NCBI GenBank assembly: GCA_963575745.1
Contig: CAUYUJ010015740.1
Span: 251,332-315,331 of the forward strand
Direction: 5' to 3'
Length of the DNA stretch: 64,000 nucleotides
From: Prorocentrum cordatum
Taxonomy: Eukaryota > Sar > Dinophyceae > Prorocentrales > Prorocentraceae
Shown: one piece after another, positions 54,086 through 62,813 of the stretch
How positions within the stretch are numbered: the stretch's first letter is position 1
Layout of the letters: every line of letters begins with the position of its first letter
The notes under the pieces: generated by a model
The model's input: the letters and a program-made list of their open reading frames with translations, nothing else
Told to the model about the DNA's origin: nothing
The model's database searches: none
Made by a program: the position numbers and the translations under genes

Positions 54086-55645
54086 AGTTCTCGGAAGTGG
54101 TCCGCGTCCTCGGGGGAGGCTCCGAGAACTCCTCGGCAGGCCGGGAGACTTCCCGAGCCTGCCGAGGAGGCCCGCCCCTGCTCCCTGCTTGTCCCCTGGG
54201 TGCGCCGCCGGCCCTCGCCTCGCCCGGGGCCGCCAGGGGGAAGCGTGAGAGCTGATCGGCGATCGGCTACGCGTGAGAGTGACCTTTCGCCGGAGTGACC
54301 TTTTGGTGCGGACGCACGCTGGGGTCGGCGATTCTACTGCAGGATGTCCATCGAGAAAGCCAGCCGAGATCTTCGGAAAAGCATCAGCAGGAAACTCAAC
54401 CTCCCCCAATCTCTTCAAAACAGCTCTCAACCAAACTTGCGGAAATCTCAAACCTGAAAAACTTCAAAATCCCAAACCTAACATTTCAAGCAACTTCAAA
54501 GAACAGCCAGTGACTGGGGTCCCCCGATGGCTGAATGCCGTGCGATAGCAGCGGCCTGCGCGCTCCGATTCGGCCTCCCCGCGGCCCCCCGAAAGCCGCG
54601 CACCAGAGGTTGCTCCTGCCCAGGGTCACCCCTACGCGTAGCCCAGGCGAGGGTGGCGTCACGGAAGGCGATGGCCTGCTGGGTAAGCAGGACGAAAGCT
54701 ATTCTTCTTGAGATGACGATGGAGATAAAGGTGCTCGCGAGAGAACATCGGCGCCGCCGAACGGACGGCGTCTGGACCTGTGCAGAGACAGGGAGGGGAG
54801 GGTTGTATGTATGTTGAGAAGGGGCCCGCGCGCGCGGAGAGTTGATTGGTGTGCGCGAGACAGCGCGCGACCCATCCAAGGACGTTGAAAGCCGAACCCC
54901 CCTTCCGCCGTAGAATCTTAACACGGGCGAGCTTGGGGTCCGTTGCTCCGAGTACGGCCAGCTCCCTGATTTACGAGTACGAGTTTTAAACCAGGTAGCA
55001 ATCAGATCCGCCGTAAAACATGGGACGGGATGCGGGGCCTGAGAAACCGAAATCGCATGCGCGCGCACAGAGATCGGATCCACCGCAACGCACATCGAAA
55101 CCACAAGCGGATCCGCGCAAGCTTAATCGGATCCGCCGCCGTTTTTTTTTTGATACCTTTCCGTGCCTGACTTGACACCGTTTTCTTCCAGTCCAACAGG
55201 AAACGGCTTTCGTCCTGGGGATGGGCGTTTCGGCGTTCAACTGGCTCTTGCCCCCCTCAATCCCCCGCGCCGTCTCATCAGAGGTTCCCGTTTGAGGCTT
55301 CCTCGCAGATCGCCGCTCCATCGAGGTCCACGTCTTGAAGCAGATGCGCTCCCCCCTCCGCGTGCTCGCTCGGCGGCGGGCTCCGCGCGGGTGACCCTGA
55401 CGTGGGGCGGCCAGGAGGTGCGACGATGGAACCCACGCCGAGCGCGAGCCTCCGCCTGATCGCGTAGGATAGCGCAGAGGCCGTCCGTTGGGTGAGTGGA
55501 CGCAGGGCCGAAACGCACGCACGACGGACGAAACATCTTCTTCCTGACGCGAAGACGGCGGTGAGGAGCCTCGAGGGGGCAACATCGGCGCCGCCGAACG
55601 GACGGCGTCTGGACCAGCTCCGTGCAGCAACAGGGAGGGGAGGCA

Positions 55646-55740
55646 TGTATGTATGTATGTATGTATGCATGTATGTATGTATGTATGTATGTATGTATGT
55701 ATGTATGTATGTATGTATGTATGTATGTATGTATGTGTAT
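55646..55740 (+). repeat. (TATG)n microsatellite
   Basis: About 23 TATG units, followed by a (GT)n stretch to 55775. Confidence 0.95.
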
Positions 55741-56007
55741 AGATGTGTATGTCTGTGTGTGTGTGTGTGTGTTGCGTGGGGCCCGCGCGCGCGGAGAGTT
55801 GATGGGAGTGCGCGAGACAGCGTGCGACCCACCCAAAGAAGTTGGTAGCGGACCCCCCCTTCCCCCGTAGAATCTTAACACGGGTTGGCTTGGTACCCGT
55901 TGCTTCGATTACGGTCGGCTCCCTGCTCTAATAGAACGAGGCTGGAACAGGGTAGCCATCGGATCCGCGGTAAAAGATGGGACTGGATGCAGAGCCCGAG
56001 GAAACCG

Positions 56008-56086
56008 ACACCGGATCCGCGCACACAGAAATCGGATTCGCGCACACAGACATCGGATACGCGCACACAGAAATCGGATGCGACAT
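56008..56086 (+). repeat. 21-bp minisatellite
   Basis: ATCGGATNCGCGCACACAGA repeated three to four times. Copy 1 of the tandem duplication has a more decayed version at 55075-55130. Confidence 0.75.
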
Positions 56087-56227
56087 CGGTGCCTGACTTG
56101 ACACCGTATTCTTCTGGGCCCAAAGGGAAAATGAGCTTGGCAAGAGAACCAACCATACGCAATTGTGAATACGGCAATTGTGAATACCCTCTTCGCCCAC
56201 GCTCCCGATGTGGCCACGACTTCCCGC

Positions 56228-56375
56228 CGGAACCCGACATGTTCAGGGACACGTTCGCGGCCGTTTTCGCGGGCGCCGACGACGACGAGGACGGCGCCCC
56301 CCTGACCGAGGAGCAGAAGCAGGAGAGGGCTTTGAGAGCCATGAGGGAAGCTGCCACTGGCGCCTTCGGTGTAGC
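56228..56375 (+). CDS. Exon-like acidic segment, unknown
   Basis: The frame reads PEPDMFRDTFAAVFAGADDD, then EDGAPLTEEQKQERALRAMREAA, a helical, acidic, protein-like stretch. It passes straight into the first unit of the 90-bp satellite. Upstream in the same frame is repeat-derived sequence. No family is recognised. It may be the true coding remnant from which the adjacent satellite expanded. Confidence 0.3.
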
Positions 56376-57540
56376 TCCTATGGGGCCACGATCCTCGTGA
56401 TGGGGTGCGCCGAAATGGCTCGCAGCCGCTATGCGAACCCTGCTCCCTATGGGGCTGCGATCTTCGTCAGGGGTGCGCCTTGATGCCCCAAGGCCGCCAT
56501 GCGAACCTTGCCACTGGCGCCTTCGGTGGAGCTCCCTGTGGGGTCGCGATCCTCGTGAGGGGTGTGCCGAAATGCCCCGAGGCCGCCGTGCGAACCCTGC
56601 CACTGGTGCCTTCGCTGGAGCTCGGCCACGACCCTCGCGGGGTGTGTGCCGAAATGGCCCGAGGCCGCCACGCAAACCCTTCCACTGGGGCCGTCGGTGG
56701 AGCTTCATATGGGACGACGATCCTCGTGAGGGGTGCGCCGAGGTGGCCCGAGGCCGCCATGCGAGTTCCGCCACTGGGACCTCAGGTGGAGCTCCTTTAT
56801 GGGGCCACGACCCTCGTGATGGGGTGTGCCGGAATGGCCCGGGGCCGCCGTGCGAGTTCCGCCATTGGGACCATAGGTGGAGCTCCCCACGGAGCCACGA
56901 AGCGCGCGAGGGGTGTGCCGAAATGGCCCGAGGCCACCGTGCGAGTTCCGCCAGTGGGACCGCAGGTGGAGCTCCCTATGGGGCCACGCAGCGTGTAAGG
57001 GGTGTGCCGAAATGGCCCGAGGCCGCCATGCAAGTTCCGCCATTGGGACCATAGGTGGAGCTCCCTACGAAACGTGTGGGGTGTTTGCCGAAGTGGCCTG
57101 GGGCCGCCATGCGAGGTCTGCCACTGGGACCTTAGGTGGAGCCTACTGTGGGGCCACGAAGCGTGTGAGGGGTGTGCCGAATGGCCCGAGGCCGCCATGC
57201 GAGTTCCGCCATTGGGACCATAGGTGGTCTCTCTGGGGCCACGAAACGTGTCAGGGGTGTGCCAAAATGGCCCGAGGCCGCCATGCGACTTCCGCCGTTG
57301 GGACCTTCAGTGGAGTTCCCTATGGGGCCATGGAGCGGGAGAGGGGTGTACCAAAAATGGGTCGAGGCCGCCATGCGAGTTTCGCCACTGGGACCTCAAG
57401 TGGGGCCCCTTTTTATGGGGCCACGAAGCGTGGAAAAGGGGTGTGCCGAAATGGCCCGAGGCCGCCGTGCGAGTTCCGCCAGCGGGACTTTCGGTGGAAC
57501 TCCCCAGGGAGCCACGAAACGTATGAGGGGTGTACCGAAA
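56360..57540. repeat. About 90-bp satellite, 13 units
   Basis: Units carry GGGGTGTGCCGAAATGGCCC, GAGGCCGCCATGCGAGTTCC, GCCATTGGGACC and GGTGGAGCTCCCTATGGGGC. Lengths are mostly 85-93 bp and vary by amounts not divisible by three, so reading frame is lost between units. First units (CCACTGGCGCCTTC, GCGAACC) differ systematically from later ones (CCATTGGGACC, GCGAGTTCC), showing subfamily homogenisation along the array. Confidence 0.9.
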
Positions 57541-57564
57541 CAGAGTCATGCGGAGAGCAAAGAG

Positions 57565-57655
57565 AAGGAGGAGGAGGAGGAGGAGGAGGAGGAGGAGGAG
57601 AAAGAGGAGGAGAAAGAGGAGGAGGGGGAGGAGGATGAGGAGGAGGAGGAAGAAC
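57565..57655 (+). repeat. (GGA)n tract
   Basis: GGA repeat at the downstream edge of the satellite. Confidence 0.9.
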
Positions 57656-57945
57656 GCGGGGCGCCGTCTCTTAAAAAACGAAGACCCAACACCACAGGAT
57701 GATTGGGAACAACATCGTCCTGGGGATTGAGGAGCCCGTGAGGCCGCACCCGAACCCTCGGCCCTCGGCGCCCAGAGGCGCGGATCCCCCCGCGCGGCCG
57801 CGCGGCCGACGCGCGAGGCCGTGCCCGGGCGGCGCCGGCAGACCGCCAGGGCGAGGCCGTCGGTGTGGGCGCCAGCCGCGGAGACGAGGCGCGGCCATGT
57901 TCCTTTTCTCCTTCGAGGGGGTGGTACTTTGGGGCCACAACCCTT

Positions 57946-58120
57946 CGACTTGTGAAAACATTGCGGCGGGAGGTTCTTCGCCATTTTCGACCTCCGGTGG
58001 CCCGCACCGGGCATCGGGACCGTCAAAAAACGATTCAGGACGAAAAGCCCGTCCCGGGGACGGGGTCGGGACCTCTGGGGGTCGACCTTGCGAGAAAAAC
58101 ATTACGTCGGGTGGGGAAAA
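57946..58120 (+). repeat. Dispersed repeat H, copy 4
   Basis: CTTGTGAAAACATTGCGGCG, GGGACCGTCAAAAAACGATT, CGTCCCGGGGACGGGGTCGG, GGGTCGACC and ACATTACGTCGGGTGGGG. Same order as the 33.8-kb copy. Confidence 0.75.
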
Positions 58121-58374
58121 GGGCCATACAGTTGGGCCAGATTAGTAGGTCGACCCTGCCAAATCAAGGGCACCTGTGGCTCGCAACGTTGAACATGCTT
58201 CCTACATTCCTGTGTCTCGCGACCCATGCTTCCTACATTCCTGTGGCAATGTGATCGACTGCAGGATTGAGGTACTCAAGATTTTTGATTTGTCGAACCA
58301 GCGAAAAATGCGCAGAATGCTCCGCAGATCTATGGAGCCAGATTCGACTGGGAAATCAAGTTTGGGGTACATCG

Positions 58375-59085
58375 ATTATGTCCTCCTCCACCTCCTTTTT
58401 GTTCTCCTCCTCCTTCGCCTTGACCTCCTTCTCCTCCTCCTCCCTGGCACAGGGAGGCCGCCTTACATGTCGATGGCTCTGGGGGGCCACGCGACTGGCA
58501 CGGCAGCTGAATCCAGCAGAATCCTCCTCCTCCTCCTCCTCCTCCTCCTCCTCCTCCTCCTCCTCCTCCTCTTCCTCTTCGCCTTGCTGCGACCCCCCCC
58601 CGCCCCCTGACCAGACCGCCCCCCTCTCGCGCCCCCCCTTCTGTAGTCGATGCCCGGTCGATCCTCGTCGCGCGGGGGATAGCGCAGGCCTGGAGCATCC
58701 GTATCCGCGGCGCGCACCGCCGGCGGCGGGCCGATCCGGCGCGGCCCCGGGCCCCGGGCGTCTCCCCCCCCCGGCGCCGCGCGGGCGTTTTTCCAGCGCG
58801 CTGGGCGGGCCCCAGGCGTCTCCCCCCGGGCCCCCTCGGCGACGCGCGGGCATCTTTCCCGCTCCTCCGCCTCCTCCTCCTCCTTTTCCTCCTCCTCCTC
58901 CTCCCTCTCACTCCCGCCTTCCGCGTCCTACTCCTCCTCCCCATCCCCTCATCCTCCTCCTTCTCCTCCTCCCCATCCCCCTCCTCCCTCCTCCTACTCC
59001 TTCTCCTCCTCCTTTCCTTCCTCTCTCCTCATCCTCCTCCTTCTCTTCTCACTCCTCCTCCTCCTCCTCTCCTCCCCGCTGGCGC
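58375..59085 (+). repeat. (CTC)n tracts
   Basis: CTC blocks at 58375-58450, 58525-58580 and 58860-59085 separated by GC-rich DNA with no supported gene. Confidence 0.9.
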
Positions 59086-59241
59086 GCGCGGGCCGCGCGG
59101 GCCACGCGCAGAGGTGGGAGGGGGGGGGAGCGGCTCGACTTCGGCCACGGGCCCCGGGGGTCTCCCCCTGGGGCCCTCCTCCCAGCGCCGCGCGGGCGCG
59201 TTTCCCGCGCGCTGGCGCGCGCCGGCCGCGCGGGCCACGCG

Positions 59242-59436
59242 TTCGGATGCAGCTCCTGGGAGGTCGAATTCTGATTTTGCGCTGGTCCAAAGTTCGGCTT
59301 AGTCCTGCTTAGTCCCGCTTCCGCTTAATCCGGCCTAATCCCGCTTAATCCGACGCCCGCTCTGGCGTAACGGCCCCGCAATGGGGCTCAATCCTCCCTA
59401 ATGTTTCTGACGGAGACCTCCCAGCAGTTGCTTCCT
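59242..59436 (+). mobile_element. MITE family B, copy 3
   Basis: Left end TTCGGATGCAGCTCCTGGGA, right end CCTCCCAGCAGTTGCTTCCT. Flanks GCCACGCG (59234-59241) and GACACGCG (59437-59444) match at seven of eight bases. A family A MITE begins 14 bp further on. Confidence 0.8.
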
Positions 59437-59449
59437 GACACGCGCAGAG

Positions 59450-59611
59450 TGAAATCGGGCACGTCCATCTACAGGAGGAATATTCAAAAACAGTTGAACA
59501 GTAGTCTTGGGACGATATTTAGACTATTTCTGACCATGCTCGAGCATATGTGGAGGATTGTTGCATGTTTCGCCCAAAATCTGCCTGTAGGAGGAGACGT
59601 GCCCGACCTAA
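59450..59611 (+). mobile_element. MITE family A, copy 6
   Basis: 162 bp with a perfect 8-bp target duplication GCGCAGAG (59442-59449 and 59612-59619). Left end TGAAATCGGGCACGTCC, right end GACGTGCCCGACCTAA. Confidence 0.92.
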
Positions 59612-59619
59612 GCGCAGAG

Positions 59620-60370
59620 CGGGGGGGGAGGGGCTCGGTTTCGGCCACGGGCGGCGGGGCTCGGCTCCGGCCGCGCGCAGAGGGGGGGTCTCGGCTTCGG
59701 CCACGGGCGGCGGGACTCGGCTTCGGCCACGCGCAGCGGGGGGTAGTTCGGCGGCAAGTCATGGAAGCCTCGGCTAGCGTCGATCAGCGTCTGGGCGTCG
59801 ATGAGATAGCGCCGATTTAGCGTCGACCAGCACCGATCTAGCGTCGATTAGCGTCGATTGGGCGTCAACTAGTGCCGATCCGCAAGAGCCGACAAGATTG
59901 TATGGGAGGCTCTCATGAGTTGCCAGCGAAGGGTAGGGCGAGGGGGGATGGCTTCGTGGAAGGAGGCTGTTTCTCAGATGGCGCGGGCCTTCCCTGAGAT
60001 CCTGGCGTTTCGACGTTTTCACACCTGGCAGTTTCTCATCTTTTCGGGCGCTGGGGCCCTCACGGATCGATCCGGCTCGAAACATGACGCATAAAGATGG
60101 GGTGTAGGGCTCGGGGCGTGATGTTTGTTACGATATTGCATGTTTTCTGCTACGTCGGATCTCAGGGAGGGGGGTAGGGCAGGGCAAGGGGGGATTGCGT
60201 CGTAGAGTATGGCTGTTTCTCAGAAGGCGCGGGCCTTGTCTGTAGATGCAGGGCTGGCAGTCTCCTTCTAACAAGCCTTCCCCCCTCCCCCTACCCCCTT
60301 TGTGCGCGCCGCCAACTTTTCTCGAGGGAGCGCAGGCATGGATCAAGTCTCGAGTCTCGAGGAAGAGAAG
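59620..60370. other. No supported gene; short degenerate repeats
   Basis: 59620-59750 repeats GGCTTCGGCCACGGGCGGCG-like words. 59770-59880 repeats TAGCGTCGAT. Two related pieces near 59960 and 60220 share TGTTTCTCAGA..GGCGCGGGCCTT. Confidence 0.5.
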
Positions 60371-60375
60371 AGTCG

Positions 60376-60431
60376 GCATAAGCATAACTTGTCGACGGTC
60401 CGCGCGGACCGTCGACAACTTATCCTTATGC
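60376..60431. repeat. 56-bp near-perfect palindrome (family D, copy 3)
   Basis: GCATAAGCATAACTTGTCGA followed by CGGTCCGC is mirrored by GCGGACCG and TCGACAACTTATCCTTATGC with two mismatches and no loop. The outer GCATAAGCATAA matches the ends of the fold-back family at 34076 and 35650. Confidence 0.85.
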
Positions 60432-60728
60432 AGAGTTCCTTTCCTCTGGAGCCGGCGGGGGGTCTGAGGTGGTCTGGCACTGCTTCTGGCCGGCAGGGGA
60501 AGGTGTTTGCCTCTCTTAGCTTCCAGGACCGTTCTCGGGCCCGAGGACCGTCCGAACCGGAGCTGGGGTGAAACAGCTACACCGGATGGGCCAGTGGAGG
60601 GATCCGGGGATTCATGTTGACCTGATTTGCCTCCCCCCCCCATTTTGACGGAGGTTCTGGGGACCCATCCAGCTCAGACCTTTTTGCCTCCGAGCGCAAA
60701 CATGGATCAGGTCGAGGATCTGACAATT

Positions 60729-60785
60729 GCATAAGCATAAACTTTCGGAACTTCGCGCGTGTTTGTCGGATCTGCGCTGAAACAA
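60729..60785 (+). repeat. Single arm of family D, copy 4
   Basis: GCATAAGCATAAACTTTCGG, CTTCGCGCG, TTGTCGGATCTGCGCTG resembles one arm of the fold-back family. The upstream ATGGATCAGGTCGAGGAT matches the flank of copy 3, so the two share more than the arm. Confidence 0.55.
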
Positions 60786-60957
60786 TAGAGGTCCAGCGCT
60801 TCCTGGCCCCGGGTGTCTTGAAGTCCTGATCTGAACCATTGGTGGCGATGTTTTCCTCCCTGGGAGCTCGATTGTGGCTGGCGTCTCACCGGCTCTTCCG
60901 ATGGGGCTCTGTGCGGTTGTCGATGACTCTGTTGCGCGCAGCAGAGGCACCATAGGA

Positions 60958-61121
60958 ACTAAAGTCGGGCGCGTCCCTCTACAGGAGGAATATTCAGAAA
61001 TAGTCAAAAATAGTATGGATGCGATTGATTGAATTTTTGTTGTTGGCATTGTTGGAGTATTGTGTTGACTATTTGTGATTTTCGTCCAAAATCAGCCTGT
61101 AGGGTGACATGCCCTACCTAA
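60958..61121 (+). mobile_element. MITE family A, copy 7
   Basis: 164 bp with a perfect 8-bp target duplication CCATAGGA (60950-60957 and 61122-61129). Left end AAGTCGGGCGCGTCC, right end GACATGCCCTACCTAA. The subterminal AAATAGTC/GACTATTT pair is well preserved here. Confidence 0.92.
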
Positions 61122-61129
61122 CCATAGGA

Positions 61130-62030
61130 TGAGTTCGGACTCAGCCTGTGGCCGTCGGGGGACAGATCGTCCAATCTTTTTCCGAGCAACAGTTGCCGAT
61201 CTTAGACAAGACCAAGTTGGTCTCGAGTTTGGGGCCCCTCGGCCGAGACCTGGAGCGCGATCTGAAAGCCTCGGCTTCCCAATCGGTAGGGTCTCCCATG
61301 CTGTGGACCTGGGGTGCGACACTGCGGGTGGAGCTCGAAGGGTTGTCCGCAAGTTGAAGGAGCGACAAGCCTAGGTTCAGCTCCGTTTAGGTCGCATTTA
61401 CAGGCTTCGAGGCATGCCAAGCTTTCTGTTATGTGCAAGGGCCTCTTTTTGCAAGGGGCCCTCCCTCAGTCCTCCTACGGGCACCCTGTGATTGGCACCC
61501 CGCCTTCTACGATCACGTGGTTGGGAAAGAGTAATTATACCCTGGCGGTCTGGCTTTGTGACCAGGATCCCGCCATTTGTGGACGGCCACGCCGTCGTTT
61601 CCCAGAAGGACTGGGGCCGCCTGGAACCATGTGCGCGCGAAGCTTGGACACGCTCCCAATCGGAGGTGGAGGCGAGTCCGACGCCCCATCGGGGCTGTCC
61701 AGGCCACATTGCTCGATTTAGGATGGCAACCTGTCTCTGTCCGTAGATACGCTAACGGCGATTTAGGTAACGGCGATGTATGTTTCGGTATTGTGGGAAC
61801 GCGTGGCTCGCGACTTCCCTGAATTCGCTGCGTCGTTTTCCATTCGATGGGATGTGTAGGAAAGTGTGGTTCGTGATTACCTGCAAGTTGGTTCCCAACA
61901 TCACCGTTAAGCATCACCGCCGTGAAGGAGACCCGTAGGCAGCGAGTGGAAGCTTTGGCAGTCTGGTCCTCCGCCAGGGGAGGCCAGTGCCGATGACGCG
62001 TTCGATTTGAATTTTGCCAAGCTACAGTCG
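61130..62030. other. No supported gene
   Basis: Mixed-composition DNA with short overlapping frames on both strands. I recognise no domain or repeat. It may be part of the same unit as the open frame at 62036. Confidence 0.35.
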
Positions 62031-62035
62031 AGCAC

Positions 62036-62377
62036 ATGATCAAGACATTTATCAATGAAGACATCTGGGCCAGCTTCCCGGAAATGTCTTACAGCAAGCT
62101 TGGGCCACTTTCTGTCGTTGACGCTGTAGGGGCGAACGCGCGCAAAAAACTGGCTCAGTTTTCCGCCACGTTGGTTAAGGAACGCGTGTCCGGCTTTTTG
62201 GGAGGAGGTGTCTTCACCACGTGCTCGACTGGAATCGAGGAGGTGCGCGAGGACATGGTCTCAGGGCCGTGCACTGCGGCCGCCGCTTTTCATCCTCGGG
62301 GCGAGCCTCCAGGTCAGGGAGCCGACCTCGGGGCTGTCAATGGCGGGCTCGCTCGGCCTGTCCGTCATGGAGCGTGA
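62036..62377 (+). CDS. Short open frame, unknown protein
   Basis: From an ATG at 62036, the frame reads MIKTFINEDIWASFPEMSYS, KLGPLSVVDAVGANARKKLA and TCSTGIEEVREDMVSG, which is protein-like. The later part turns into Gly/Pro/Ala-rich sequence of GC-rich type before a TGA. The upstream codons are also open for a short way, so this could be an internal exon or a degraded element. No domain recognised. Confidence 0.3.
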   Translation: MIKTFINEDIWASFPEMSYSKLGPLSVVDAVGANARKKLAQFSATLVKERVSGFLGGGVFTTCSTGIEEVREDMVSGPCTAAAAFHPRGEPPGQGADLGAVNGGLARPVRHGA

Positions 62378-62563
62378 TGATCAGATCGGCCAGCTACCCA
62401 CTCACTGCTGTCTCGGGGCGGTCAGTGGCCGCCAGACAGGCAACTGGAAGCAGGGTACAGTGCTCGTCGTCGTCGCCGTCGTCGCCGTCGCCGTCCGTCG
62501 TCGTCGTTGTCGTCGTCGGCGTCGTCCTCCTCGTCCTCGTCCTCATCCTCGTCCTCGTTCTCG

Positions 62564-62585
62564 TCCGTAGCCATTTTGGCTCAAG
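62564..62585 (+). other. Perfect 22-nt dinoflagellate spliced leader in genomic DNA
   Basis: T followed by CCGTAGCCATTTTGG and CTCAAG matches the conserved leader at all positions. No donor (GT) follows the leader; the next bases are TTTCGG, so this is not an SL RNA gene. It sits directly after TCGTCC repeats and 229 nt before the ATG of the decayed ORF at 62814. The natural reading is the 5' end of a reverse-transcribed, trans-spliced mRNA. Confidence 0.9.
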
Positions 62586-62813
62586 TTTCGGCTCGAGAGC
62601 TTTGGGTGCGACAGCCAGCCTGTCGCGAGCTCTCCTCGGGCTGGGACCATCGCGCCTTCGGAGGAGGCGTGGCACAGGCGGGCGCGCCGCCAGCGCTCCA
62701 GCGCGCGCTCCCTTGTCCGCGCCTGGAAGGGGGCGCGGTCGCCGCTGCTGCAGGCGCGCCTCGTGGAGGCGGCCCGCCTGCTGGACGCTCACCACGGGTC
62801 CTCGGCTGGCAGC

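Larger units (their letters stand above)
54700..56125 (+). repeat. Tandem duplication of a roughly 0.5-0.6-kb segment
   Basis: 54740-55200 and 55580-56125 share GCGCCGCCGAACGGACGGCG, GCGCGCGCGGAGAGTTGATG/T, CCGTAGAATCTTAACACGGG and GTGCCTGACTTGACACCGT in order. Copy 2 has a long (TATG)n where copy 1 has two units. Confidence 0.8.

Noticed and set aside
57244-57285. Spliced-leader-like AAAATGGC word on the minus strand
   Set aside because: Only eight bases match and it is part of the 90-bp satellite unit (CCGAAATGGCCC variant).
62564-62585. SL RNA gene
   Set aside because: The leader is not followed by a GT donor or an Sm-site-containing intron portion, so it is a retroposed leader rather than a donor gene.
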